From contig CP136064.1 in the NCBI GenBank assembly GCA_032622095.1, positions 136,477,954 through 136,541,953 on the forward strand: a DNA stretch of 64,000 bases, given 5' to 3'. This document shows, one piece after another, positions 35,690 to 46,732 of the stretch. The stretch's first letter is position 1. Every line of letters begins with the position of its first letter. Both the position numbers and the translations under genes were made by a program. The notes under the pieces were generated by a model. That model did not search any database. It was not told where the DNA came from and saw nothing but the letters and a program-made list of their open reading frames with translations. The stretch is from Siphonodentalium dalli. Its lineage: Eukaryota; Mollusca; Scaphopoda; Gadilida; Siphonodentaliidae.

Positions 35690-36420
35690 CAGGGAACTAA
35701 GGGTTGAACCGATATAAATTTATAGAGCGATAATGACCAATGTTGACATATTATGCATCTCAACTCTACTGAACATTGCAACAAGGCTATAAAATAGGGG
35801 GTGTCAGAATCTTAGTCATCTCTATATAGTGCCAGAATAGTCATTTATGGACTTCTATAAGATGTTGGGTTGGTACGTTATATGGAATCGGAGAAAAATG
35901 GGTTCGTACCGATGAACTGACATAAATTAGTGGAGTGATGTTGCCATGTAATGTATCGCGACTGTACTAAAGCAGCAATGACATAAAATGGGGGGGGGGG
36001 GGGGTGTATGAAATTATCTCTATCTCTATAGATGGCACCAGGATTATATAGAAAGGAATAGCAATTGATATACATATACGGTATACTATAGTAATACCAT
36101 AGACATATAAGTACAAGTATCACGCGATAAAATATTAAATAACGTGACTATAGCGATGAACAAATTAAATAAATTGGACCGGGATTAGAGGTTGGGTTGG
36201 TTATATGTGGATAATTGGATATGGAATTCATACCGATGAAACGATACAAATTAGTGGAGCGATAAAGACCAATATTGACACTTAGTCAGGCTACGCGGGA
36301 GAACATAGGGGTTGATACGATAGGCCGAAATAAATTTGTCGGGTGATAATGACCAATGTTGACGTATAAAGTAACGCGACTGTACTGTCGCACAATTATC
36401 AGATATAACGGTCAAATATG
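35690..36420. repeat. Degenerate repeat units
   Basis: Four diverged units share ACCGATGAA/ACCGATATAAAT, ATAAATTAGTGGAGCGAT, GACCAATGTTGAC and GCGACTGTACT, at about 35705, 35905, 36225 and 36310. A poly-G run lies at 35992-36004. Non-coding. Confidence 0.5.
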
Positions 36421-36510
36421 GACTCTAGTGCCCAATATGGAACAGCTCAGAAAACATTGGCACGGCCCTAAAATTTATTTAACAAGGCAATTGGCATCTG
36501 CCATATACAA

Positions 36511-36860
36511 ATCAATTTATGTCGATAAATCTCTTATTTTTCAAAAATTTTAGCTCACACTTGGTGTGTGTGAGTGGGATATTTATATATTCCTAAAAAT
36601 AACAGGATACAGCACGTAATTATTTTTTAGATCGAAGAAATGATTTTTTTCGATGATAAAATTTAACACTCGATTTCCCATTAAAATCGATTTATGTCTA
36701 TAAAACTGTCATTTTTCAAAAATTTTGAGCTGAAATTTGGTGTGTTTGTGTGTAATACTTAAATATTCCTAAAATGACAGAGTTCAGCGCGTACTTATGT
36801 TTTAGATGGAAGAAATTGAATTTGTTTTCGATAATAAATTTACACTACACTTGTCTGCAG
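36511..36860. repeat. Two tandem ~180-bp units
   Basis: ATCGATTTATGTCTATAAA, TTTTTCAAAAATTTTGAGCT, CTTGGTGTGTGTGAG, ATATTCCTAAAA and TTTAGATCGAAGAAATGA recur at 36511-36680 and 36690-36855. Confidence 0.65.
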
Positions 36861-37119
36861 ACCGTGGACGGGTCATCGAGTACTGAGTAGACGCATTTTA
36901 TAAACAGGCTTTTGTCAATTGCCATTTTGGTCAAACTAAACCCCTTTCGACCGGGACAGCAGATCCAAATAGTAGCTAAGGTGTATTTAGATAGAATTAT
37001 CAAAAGAATTTGACCGATTCGGGTGCATTTTAAGAGAATCGAATGGAGAAATCTTGGTGATAATTCCAGAAAATAAAGATGGCGGAGAATATCACAATGA
37101 AACTACCAACAATTCACTT

Positions 37120-37567
37120 CAAGGGGTTCCCAATGGGTTACACATTATCTTCAGTCTATCAAATTACTTATATTTTCAAAAACAAGTTACTTTAAGTTTA
37201 CAATTTCAGCCTATCCTGACTCTATCGATACGATTTATCATATTTTCATAAACATATTATACACCGGTGGCGTTAACTTTACAATTTCGCCATCTACGTG
37301 ATTCTATCGGTACGATTGAGTAATGGTACAAAACAAAATGTCCAAGAATACGTCAGGGGCTCACAATGGTTATATATTATTTTCAGTCTATCAAATTATT
37401 TATATTTTCAACAACATATTATTACACCGGTGACTTTAAGTTTACAATTTCAGCCTGTCCTGACTCTATCGATACGATTTATCATATTTTCATAAACATA
37501 TTATACACCGGTGGCGTTAACTTTACAATTTCGGCATCTACGTGATTCTATCGGTACGATTGAGTAA
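37120..37567. repeat. Two direct repeats of ~200 bp
   Basis: TCTTCAGTCTATCAAATTA, TTTAAGTTTACAATTTCAGCC, CTATCGATACGATTTATCAT and ACACCGGTGGCGTTAAC occur at 37147-37318 and 37379-37567 with few differences. The two copies differ by a short insertion in the middle. Confidence 0.75.
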
Positions 37568-37828
37568 GGTACAAACAATCTCCAAGAATACATTCGCCCT
37601 GTCCACCACACAATATCAAAATCACAGAAGCTAGATACACCACATGTGGCGTAATGATAGAATGCGAAGTTGGAACACTCCGGGGCCATCCTATGTGATG
37701 CCAGCCCCAAGCTGTCCTCCAGTAGTGACGACATTTGTATGTTCGTTTTGAGGGCCATGTATGGCCAGCGAGTGGCTGTCACCTGGTGTAGATGCATGGT
37801 TGCGGTTGTGTTACAGACTGTAGGTTTC

Positions 37829-39335
37829 CTAGCTGGGTGGTGGAGTTTTTATGAGGGGGCATTCGGAGGGCTGGGCCAGATTGCATATGGAGAGGGGAGG
37901 GTGGGGTACATACAGACTTGGCAATGAGAGAGAGAGCTTGTTGTGTGTGGGCCTTGGGCGGGTGGTGGTGGTGGCGGAGGTGGTAGGAGGGGGTTGGTTA
38001 CCAGCTGAAACATTCCTGAACATTGAATTTGGACCATCGAAATGCACACTGTCATTTGAAAATGAAGTCTCTCTCTCGGTACAGGACCGTTGGTTATAGC
38101 GTCCGTTTCCACTGTTCCCGCGTTCTCGCGGTGTACCTCGACTGTAACCCCTGCTATGTCCTCTACTCGTCTGGTTACGGATTTGTTTTGGGCCCCGATA
38201 TGTACTTCTATATGGGGGTGGATCTTTGGCTGGGATGTGCTTATTGTCAACAAACAATCTGTCGCCAGCTATGCGAACCTGATGTCCTTTGTCGCGGTAT
38301 TCCTTTGCCATTGGTTTCAGAATATCCCTTCTATAGTTGCTGAATACTTGTGGTAGGTTTTCGTTAATAAAAACCAAGGTTCCCTTCAGCATTCCACTTT
38401 TCCGTGTTATATCATCACGGTCTTTCTGCACAGAGAAGCGCGCTAGTATAGGTCGCATGTTATTGCTGACCTTTCCAATTCTTTTCACAAATTCGAACTT
38501 TATTTCTGAGAAAGTAATCATTTTGTCCATTAAAAAATCTTGTAGAACTTCCTTGGTTGGTTTGTCATCCTGGTTTCGTGTATACCGTTGAATATTAGTT
38601 CATTTCGCAGGACTTTCGACTCCACATCAGCAACTTTTTCAAGTATGACCTGTGTTCGTTCGTCCAAGACATCTAATGTTGCAGATTTCTTCATCAGGTC
38701 AATTATCTGGGATTGAGTTGACTCCTTGAATTTTTTTAAGCTGTTAACATCGTCGGCCAAGGATTTGTCATTTGACTCGAGATTTCCAACTCTTCCCTGC
38801 AGACTGTTCACGGAACCATGTATATCCGAAAGTTTATTGTTTATAGATGCAATGTCATATTTCAATTCATCCATACTGTTCAGTTTGATGGTTATATGCT
38901 GGAGCATATTTATGATAGCACACGTCCCTGGGTCAGCAGTTTCCAGTGCACTGTTGATAAGCGTTTGTTGGTGTTGGGTCAGAGGCGTAAAACCTTGCGG
39001 ATTAGTGTCACTATGCCCAATAGACCGTAATATCAGGTCAGGATTATGTTGTCCAGTTATCGCTCTATTGTCAATAGAGCCATTGTCTACTCTGTGTGTC
39101 ATATTGACTGTGGTGTAATCACTCGACTGAGTATCCGTAACCTTTGACACCCACAAACATATTAACTGTTTCGTTGATTTTGTTGTGAAATGCTCCGAAA
39201 TCTCCATTGGGTTGGTTAACATCTGGGCCCTCGGGTATATCTAGTAGATAGTTGTGTTCGGAGTCCTTTGCGGATTACATCTGAAATATCTGAATCGTCT
39301 CCTATGGAGCCTCCAGTTGGGAAATTTGCCGCCAT
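37829..39335 (-). pseudogene. LINE ORF1-like RNA-binding protein
   Basis: Likely starts at the ATG at 39333-39335 (MAANFPTGG), shifts frame near 39225, continues as a ~230-residue frame (39222-38530) with a heptad-like coiled coil (SINNKLSDIHGSVNSLQGRVG, residues ~127-150) ending at NELIFNGIHE, shifts again near 38535, then gives an L1-ORF1-type RRM/C-terminal domain (KRIGKVSNNMRPILARFS, KDRDDITRKSG, HQVRIAGDRLFVDNKHI) and an Arg/Gly/Pro-rich tail. Coiled coil, then RRM, then CTD is the layout of L1-like ORF1p (trimeric RNA chaperone). It lies on the same strand as the ORF2 at 30.5-34 kb and could be its partner, separated by later insertions. Confidence 0.7.
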
Positions 39336-39638
39336 TTTGTATTCAAAGTGATGGGGGTTGGCAGCTACCGGTGTTTTGGAATGTTTTAGTCCGATTTATC
39401 CAGTAGATCGCGAACAAACACGCACATGTAACATTAATTAATGTCCATACTAACTATAGAAACGTGAATTATAAACATCGGTTCACTAAATATCACATAA
39501 ATTGCTTTTTTAACAGTAATATCTCTGTGTATTGTTTGACACGACTTAGTCCACGCATGCGCATTCATCTGTTGGAGTGCACGTGCTCAAGTCCTTCCAA
39601 TTCACGAATTCCTCGATACCAGTATATCTAACGATTAC

Positions 39639-39642
39639 GTAC
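39639..39642. other. Left 4-bp target duplication GTAC
   Basis: GTAC lies directly before the LTR start TGTCATAGGG and again at 49937-49940 after the other LTR end. Confidence 0.7.
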
Positions 39643-40693
39643 TGTCATAGGGTTACTATGGGTCCATTTATATTATTAAATGTCCTTGAGCCTTTGACAT
39701 TAAATTTATAAAGTTAGCCTTGGCAGTATGGGCTCCGTCAATGAATTCTCAGTGTTGGTGGGCAGGGTCTATGGAAAGTTCATATTACCTTTTGTAGTCT
39801 TCAATAGCATTTATTCATCTTAATAACACATCTTGATTATCATCATCACCAACACATACAATCAAACATCATCCACAGACTGGCATAGTCTGTTCACATA
39901 ACACAGAGAGTGTTATCATACATCACTATAGGCATAGAATAGGCCCTGCAACCAAATGCAAATATATTACCATTTGCATGATAAGCACGCATATGTGCAT
40001 ACACAAATATATGTTAAAGGAACTTGAGGAGTTCCTGAAAATACAAGAGATGCCAGATATCCAATCTATCTAATTGAGATATCTACAAACTGGCATCTCA
40101 GGTTATCGGGAGATAACCTCACAAAAGTAATCACATGAAAATATAATTAAAATAGGAAATATACTTTGTCAAAATGGACAAACTCTATGGTGATTTACTT
40201 GAAGACAAAAGTATTAATAAAAACATTGGTTATAACGATAAAATATAGAAACTGTGAACATACCAGTTCAATGAGACATAGGCCACTATGTCAGGATCTG
40301 TATACAACGATAGTCTAAACAACTTGACGACATCTTGACGACAAAATAAACTAAGACTTTAAGACAATAACTTTCCGAAGACAACTTTACTTTCTGACCA
40401 ACTAATCTAAAACCCCGCGAAACTGTTTAATCTTTGACAACTTTACGCGCGACCATGTGTCATTCAATCAGCTGCGAGCTTACCTGTACTATTTGAATTG
40501 GCGGTACTAGAGCGTTTAGCATTGGGCTGAAGTGACAGAGTAATAGTTACAGGGACGGATCGAATACAGCAAAGTTGAGAGGGTAAACGGGATGTCGTAA
40601 ATACCGGTGATATGGGTGAATATGTTAGCTGCTAGTTGTCTGTATTAACTTGTATTAGTTGTATATAAACTAGGGCTAAATTACACCGTCACA
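39643..40693 (-). repeat. 3' LTR
   Basis: 1051 bp, on the element's strand TGTGACGGTG...CCCTATGACA (TG..CA). Differs from the other LTR by a 3-bp ATC-type indel and a handful of substitutions that I can see. Confidence 0.9.
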
Positions 40694-40704
40694 CTCTCCC
40701 TCCT
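40694..40704 (-). other. Polypurine tract
   Basis: On the element's strand AGGAGGGAGAG abuts the 3' LTR, the position and composition of a plus-strand primer. Confidence 0.75.
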
Positions 40705-41720
40705 GTTGGCGAATGATCTCCGTATCATTCAACTCGAAGCTATAAAATATCAATAAACTCTCACACTCTGAATAATATTAGTAGAGCACCATCTAAACCA
40801 CGATGTAATAAATCCAGAGTTCAAAAACTGAATTCAGAACTAATCTCGAAACATTAGCTGAAAGAGAAATGATATGAACACTATATATCACCAGAGTATA
40901 TAAATTGAAACAAAATTTTCTTGGAGAACTGGAACCTCAAATAGTTAAACCACTGGATCGTCAGTCGAAAATTTGTCGTGTATCTCTGCAATAATGAGAT
41001 TATATGTAACACTATCATAACCGAAATAAACTGAACATAGAATGCTGTAAGTAATCCATGAACTAATCAAATCAAACTTAAAGTCACCACTATTGATCCC
41101 TGCTAATAACTGAAACTATGCCATGAATAATTCAAGACAGCTGGTAAATAATCAGCTGAAAAGTCATAATCTGCTTCACTATTTGAAGTAGACAACATTC
41201 ACACTGGTCCATCTGAAATTTCAATGAGTAAACAAAAAACACAAATGTTAAAAACATAATCATAAGTTGAAAGGAACATAATATCACCTCACAGAGCATA
41301 TAAGAAAAAGAAAAAAATTCCTTGAAAACTGGTACCTCAAATGAGTCGTAGCTCTACACTGGATCGTCAGCTGGAAAACTAGTTATACCTCTGATCGTAC
41401 GAAGATGACACATAATACCTAACAGTACACAATACATATTAAAAGATGATCAATGGACACAACAATATCTGACATATGACACAACATATGTTCAAGGTAC
41501 ATCACAGATTGAATGCTCACATTACACGTGAGAGATATCCTAACAAGGCAGTGGATGCCATGTTACAGATAAAAGCACTGTAAAGATAGATAGTCACAGA
41601 CACAACTGTAACTAACTGGAAATATTAATGTTCTGAAAATGACTATGAAATAAACACATGAGTAGACTGAATACGGATAGATCTTGCACAGATGAACTGA
41701 TATCACCTGAAAACAAGAGT
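40705..41720 (-). other. Retrotransposon 3' untranslated region with direct repeats
   Basis: About 1 kb between the integrase-frame stop and the polypurine tract. ACTGGATCGTCAG and TGGTACCTCAAAT/TGGAACCTCAAAT recur at about 40930-40965 and 41330-41365 within longer similar segments. No coding potential seen. Confidence 0.6.
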
Positions 41721-43270
41721 TCACTTAAGTATAGACTCAAATATTGACTGTAATGCTTCAGGTGAAACTTTGGAAAATAACTGATTTTCCGTAAGATTCT
41801 TAATTAACTCATTTTTGTCTATCATGCTACCTGAAATAGGTTGCAATTTATTGACAACAAAGTCTCCTTTCTGCATCCACGATGGCTTACTCCTTTCTCT
41901 TGTCGATCTCCTAGGCACTGGACTTGGCACACTGGTATCTATATGGGAAGAAATTTCCTCATTACCAGATCTACTAATCACTACATCTGAACGAACACCT
42001 GAGGCTACATCATCTGAAACAAAAGCTACAGTTCTATCACAATCTCCGCTAACTCGTTCTCCATCATCTGCAACAGCTGCAGAAGGAACAATATCATTAA
42101 TCTCAACACTATTCTCAGCCTCTACATGTACACCTGTGGGCCTAAGTTCTGTCTGAACGAATGGCTCATGTGTATCATAATCTGAAACAAATTCTATCAC
42201 ATTATCTTCACTATGCTCCCTATTTGGAGTGCGGTCGTCACCACTGGAAGAAATACCAGGATCCATCCTCGAACGCCGATCGTCATCAGGACGAGGTGGA
42301 CCTCCATTATCCGCATCACCTGAAACAAATGAAACACTTGGAACAATATGCGGTATAAACATAACCACTGACTCCTCATCACTATCACTAACACGACCAT
42401 TAAGTCTGTTCTCTTTATGAGATTTGTCAACAGTGCCTGGAATAAAATCTTTCCGCACAGTTCTTGGTTTAGGGACAGGTCTGACAGGATCTTGTCCAGC
42501 TGGAACATCAACACCTTTAGAAGAATCGGGTTTAACTGTTGGATCATCAACTGGAAGATCAAAAGGAATTGAACCAATAGGTAATAAATGATTCCTATGT
42601 AAAGTTCTGGTTCTACCTGAGTCATCCTGTAATACAAAAACTGGAATATCACTATTCGGTTGCTCTTTCACAACATATACCTCCGGATCAAATTTATCCG
42701 CCAATTTATGCCTGCCATCAAATGCTAAAGTTTTGACAAGTACACGGTCGCCTACATGTATAGTAGCACCTCTCACTTTCTTGTCATAATTCCTCTTATG
42801 ACCTTCTTGAGACTTAGACATACCACTGGAAGCTAACCTGTAAGATTCTCTAAGTCTGTGCTTAAGGTCAGTAACATAATCACAATATGAACGATCATCA
42901 TCAGAATCAGATTTATGCAAACCAAACATGACATCAATTGGTAACCTTGGTTCTCTGCCAAACATTAACAAATATGGTGCATAACCTGTAGTTTCGTGAC
43001 GTGTGCAATTATATGCATGAACAAGTGGACCAATAAAGGATTTCCAATCTTTCTTTTGGTCAGGATGAAGAGTACCTAACATTCCTATGAGTGTACGATT
43101 AAATCGTTCTGTAATGCCATTACCCATGGGGTGGTAAGGCGTAGTCCTAGACTTCTGTATACCACACAGCTGACAGAGTTCTGAAATGACTTGTGACTCA
43201 AAATTTGCACCTTGATCACTATGTATACGCTGTGGGTAGCCATAATGAATAAGATATCGAATAAGATATC
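41721..43270 (-). CDS. Integrase C-terminal half (frameshifted) and tail
   Basis: From ~43127 this frame holds the integrase catalytic Glu region (GNGITERFNRTLIGM), YNCTRHETTGYAPYLLMFGREPRLP, and a GPY/F-like module (GDRVLVKTLAFDGRHKLADKF, LHRNHLLPIG). It is followed by a ~270-residue acidic, Ser/Asp-rich extension and a conserved-looking end (KPSWMQKGDFV). The N-terminal part of the integrase is in another frame. The shift lies just 3' of a perfect 12-bp tandem duplication GAATAAGATATC (43247-43270). Confidence 0.85.
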
Positions 43271-45652
43271 GGCTGTAGTCTTGGCTGTCTGATTCTTGGT
43301 AGCAAAAGCTTGAGCATACTTAGTAAAGTGATCTGTAATAACAAGAACATTTTCATAACCACCTTTACAAGATTCTAAACACAAAAAATCAATACAAACT
43401 AACTCAAGTGGCTGTGAAGTAGAAACTGAAACTAAAGGAGCTCTAAAATTTGTAGAAGTCTTTCTCCTTATACATCTATGGAAATTCTTGATCCAGTTAT
43501 CTACTATACTGTCAATGCTGGGGAAATAAAATCTTTCTTTAACCAGAGAAATAGTCCTATCCCGTCCGGGATGTCCAATGTCATTATGCAATGACTTCAA
43601 TACAAGTCTAACATAAGAAGAAGGTAATACAAGTTGAGACGTTGAACTACCATTAAAAGTTGACTCTCTATATAAAACACCTCTCTGCAACTTCAACTTC
43701 GAAAAATGCCTGAAAAAAGGAGAATGATCCTTTGAAGGAGGCAAAGACCTTCTATTCGGACATTTCTTCTGCCTAACTGCTGTCATCCAAAATGATAAAA
43801 CATTATCTCCCTCCTGTGCTCTCCTCCAATCCTTGTAATTCATCTCATCAAGATCATAACCTAATTCATCAACTGGTTTCAATACATCAGAGTCAACACT
43901 TAAACTTTCAACAAAAGGCTGCTGAACCTGTAAAGAGTTACAGATAGTCTTTACAGATTCAACTGGAATAAATTCATGATTAAAAGCTGAAGAAGGCTCG
44001 TCCAACCTAGATAAAACATCTGCATCTGTATTGGTCTTACCAGGCTTATAGAGAATATCGAATTTAAAAGCACCAAGGGCTGACAACCACCTTTGTCCTG
44101 TAGCATCTAATTTAGCTGAAGTAAGTACATAAGTTAAAGGGTTATTGTCTGTATACACAACAAAATAATTTCCATATAAGTAATCATAAAACTTCTCCGT
44201 CACTGTCCATTTCAAAGCTAAAAATTCTAATTTGTGGGCGGGATAATTCTTCTCTGCGGCAGTAGTACCTCGGCTGCCATATGCTATCACCCGCATCACG
44301 CCATCGTCTTCCTGGAGAAGGACACAACCTAAACCATGTCGGGAAGCATCAATATGGATTTCAAATGGTCTGCTATAGTCGGGGTAGCCTAAAATGGGGG
44401 GATTTGAAAGACGATCTTTCAAATAATCAAATACCGACTGCTGCTCACTTTCCCATTTCCATTTACCTGTAAAAGATGATTTCTTCTTATTCTTTGACTT
44501 CTTAACATTAGTGGGTGGGAGTAAATCTGTAAGGGGTTTAGAAATTGCAGAAAAATTCTTGACAAATTTCCTATAAAAACCACAGAAACCTAAAATTTTC
44601 CTCAACTGATCTGGATTCTCCGGAGCTGGCCAATTGACAATTTTGTCAACTTTCTCAGGATCAGTTTCAATTCCATGCTCTGAAACTATAAAACCAACAT
44701 AAGTACATTTACGTTGAAAGAATTTGCATTTTGAAGGTGCGAGCTTCAAATTACACTGCCTCAATCTGTCAAAAACAGCTTCAAGTCGCTCTATCATCTC
44801 TGGAACCGTCTGCGACCAAATAATGATGTCATCAATATAAATATTGCAGATATTATGGTTTAAACCTTCGAGACAATCCTCCATCATTCTCTGAAATGAA
44901 CTTGGACTATTGTTAAGTCCAAAAGCTAAACGATTGTACTCGTAAAATCCTAATCCTGAAACAGAAAAAGCAGTTCTCTCTTTGTGTTCCTCGGAGATCT
45001 CTAATTGATGAAAACCCATTTTCAAATCAAGCACAGAGAAGTACTTGGCACCTTTGAGAGAATCAAACAACATTTCTGGCCTAGGCAAAGCATAATTATC
45101 AGGTATAGTCTGTTTATTGAGTTGCCTGTAATCAACACAGAGTCTAAGAGCATTAGAACCGCGCTTCCTAACAAGCACAACATTAGAAGAGAATGGACTC
45201 CTGGATCTTCTAATAACTCCAGCTGAAAGTAACTGATGAAGATGATTTCTGACCTCTTCAATCATACTAGGTGGAATGTGTCTTGCACGCTGCTTAAAAG
45301 GTGTACTGTCATACATATCAATCCGATGTTTAATCCTGTTATAAAAACCTAAGTCCAAGTCACTCTGAGAGAAAACATCTGAAAAACTTTTAATAAGTTT
45401 CATCCCAGCTTTAAATTCATCAGCTGTCAAAGAAGATAAGTCAAACTGAAGTTGATCTGTAAATGAAGAACTTGTTTCACCAGACTTAGACTCCTCGGTA
45501 TCCTCTACTGAAACAGGTTGAATCTGGCATATTACAGAGTTAGGAGCAATGCTAATGGTTCTGGAAGAAATGTTGGACAGATGAACATCAATCGAATCAT
45601 TACTCTTGCAATCATATTTAACAACGTACGGACATATTTCTAAAAAATCAAA
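43085..45652 (-). CDS. Pol: reverse transcriptase, RNase H, integrase N-terminus
   Basis: The frame is open from just after the TGA at 45653-45655. I count residues from 45430. RT: YRQLNKQTIPDNYALPRP, FSVLDLKMGFHQL (motif A Asp), FGLNNSPSSFQRMM, catalytic YIDD at 198-201, LGFCGFYRKFV. RNase H: IHIDASRHGLGCVL near 360, TDNNPLTYVL near 420. Integrase zinc-binding HHCC-like segment (HNDIGHPGRDRT...HRC) and first catalytic Asp regions (VCIDFLC, VLVITDHFTKYAQAF). Past about 43270 the frame shifts and reads out of phase to a stop at 43085. Confidence 0.9.
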   Translation of the reverse strand, partial: FDFLEICPYVVKYDCKSNDSIDVHLSNISSRTISIAPNSVICQIQPVSVEDTEESKSGETSSSFTDQLQFDLSSLTADEFKAGMKLIKSFSDVFSQSDLDLGFYNRIKHRIDMYDSTPFKQRARHIPPSMIEEVRNHLHQLLSAGVIRRSRSPFSSNVVLVRKRGSNALRLCVDYRQLNKQTIPDNYALPRPEMLFDSLKGAKYFSVLDLKMGFHQLEISEEHKERTAFSVSGLGFYEYNRLAFGLNNSPSSFQRMMEDCLEGLNHNICNIYIDDIIIWSQTVPEMIERLEAVFDRLRQCNLKLAPSKCKFFQRKCTYVGFIVSEHGIETDPEKVDKIVNWPAPENPDQLRKILGFCGFYRKFVKNFSAISKPLTDLLPPTNVKKSKNKKKSSFTGKWKWESEQQSVFDYLKDRLSNPPILGYPDYSRPFEIHIDASRHGLGCVLLQEDDGVMRVIAYGSRGTTAAEKNYPAHKLEFLALKWTVTEKFYDYLYGNYFVVYTDNNPLTYVLTSAKLDATGQRWLSALGAFKFDILYKPGKTNTDADVLSRLDEPSSAFNHEFIPVESVKTICNSLQVQQPFVESLSVDSDVLKPVDELGYDLDEMNYKDWRRAQEGDNVLSFWMTAVRQKKCPNRRSLPPSKDHSPFFRHFSKLKLQRGVLYRESTFNGSSTSQLVLPSSYVRLVLKSLHNDIGHPGRDRTISLVKERFYFPSIDSIVDNWIKNFHRCIRRKTSTNFRAPLVSVSTSQPLELVCIDFLCLESCKGGYENVLVITDHFTKYAQAFATKNQTAKTTADILFDILFIMATHSVYIVIKVQILSHKSFQNSVSCVVYRSLGLRLTTPWVMALQNDLIVHS

Positions 45653-46732
45653 TCAACTATCATCTGGAAGTGGTTGCAAAATTGCACATGTAGGCTGATA
45701 TGGCATCTTGTGATCAATAAAACCTGAAAGAACTTTCTTTGTGTTTGGATGAAGGATCACATGCTGATTCTCTGCAGATTTAACCTGCCCTAAAACAAAA
45801 TTATTCTTTGCAAGGTTCCTTTCTCTGAATGTCATACAGCGAAATGACATATACCATGGAGAAGACAGATTAGATACCTGCAAAAATTTTGAACCATGCT
45901 GCTGCTTACAAATCTCCATGAAATAAGCTAACACATTTGTACCTAACAACACTGGAACTGAAAAGTTATAGTTGCTATTTGGCACTACAAGAAAAATACA
46001 ATCTCTTGTCACATTCCGAGTAAACTCAGAAACTGTCACTGGACAGTCTATGTACCCTAGGTACGGAAGACTTTTACCATCTCCACACTCAATGTTCAGG
46101 ATCTGGTTTAGAGGCTGAAGTGGGGACTTCGACAAAAATGAAGTATAAAACCGCTCTGAAATAGTACTGACTGTGCTCCCTGTATCAAGAAGTGCTTTTG
46201 TATTAAAGCCCGCAACTTGAACTTCAGTCTCTGCGGGACTTCCACTTAAACCAGAAGGATCCTGTAAATTAAGATTCATGGACTGCTGCTGAGGTCTGGA
46301 AGAATGAATATTATAAGTCTGTTTGGCTCTGCCCCTATTCCAGTACCTGAAATTCCTACAACCTCTAGCAAAATGTGAGTCCTCTCCACATTTATAACAA
46401 CCTACAAATTGTCTGGAACAATTTATATCATCTTGAAACCTGTCATTAGAAGGATGATTAAAATCATTCACTTCATGAGCATCTCTCTGAGAACCTTTAT
46501 AGTTCTGTGACCTCTTCTGCTTATACCGTCTACGCCTAGAATAAGTGTTATTATAATCATAACCATTATTATAATAATTGGTGTAATAGGCATTCTCATT
46601 CTGCATTTCCATCTCCTGCTCCTCCTTGAGTCTTTCAATCTGTTCCCTTAATTTGCCAATCTGAGCTGTAATCTTATCTAATAACTCATCGTTCCGCTCC
46701 ATTGACTGTAAGTCATCAACACCGGCCATCAT
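45653..46732 (-). CDS. Nucleocapsid zinc knuckle and aspartic protease
   Basis: Starts MMAGVDD with a short coiled coil (residues ~15-42), then an Asn/Tyr/Arg-rich stretch, one CCHC knuckle CYKCGEDSHFARGC (112-125), and a retropepsin with ALLDTGSTVSTIS (DTGS at 183-186) and FSVPVLLGTNVL. There is no capsid (matrix/CA) region, so either gag is unusually short or its main part is missing. It ends with TGA (45653-45655), in the same frame as pol. Confidence 0.85.
   Translation of the reverse strand: MMAGVDDLQSMERNDELLDKITAQIGKLREQIERLKEEQEMEMQNENAYYTNYYNNGYDYNNTYSRRRRYKQKRSQNYKGSQRDAHEVNDFNHPSNDRFQDDINCSRQFVGCYKCGEDSHFARGCRNFRYWNRGRAKQTYNIHSSRPQQQSMNLNLQDPSGLSGSPAETEVQVAGFNTKALLDTGSTVSTISERFYTSFLSKSPLQPLNQILNIECGDGKSLPYLGYIDCPVTVSEFTRNVTRDCIFLVVPNSNYNFSVPVLLGTNVLAYFMEICKQQHGSKFLQVSNLSSPWYMSFRCMTFRERNLAKNNFVLGQVKSAENQHVILHPNTKKVLSGFIDHKMPYQPTCAILQPLPDDS

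Noticed and set aside
37501-37797. 98-residue minus-strand frame near ORF1
   Set aside because: No motif. It probably reads a low-complexity 3' region of the LINE and flanking repeat.
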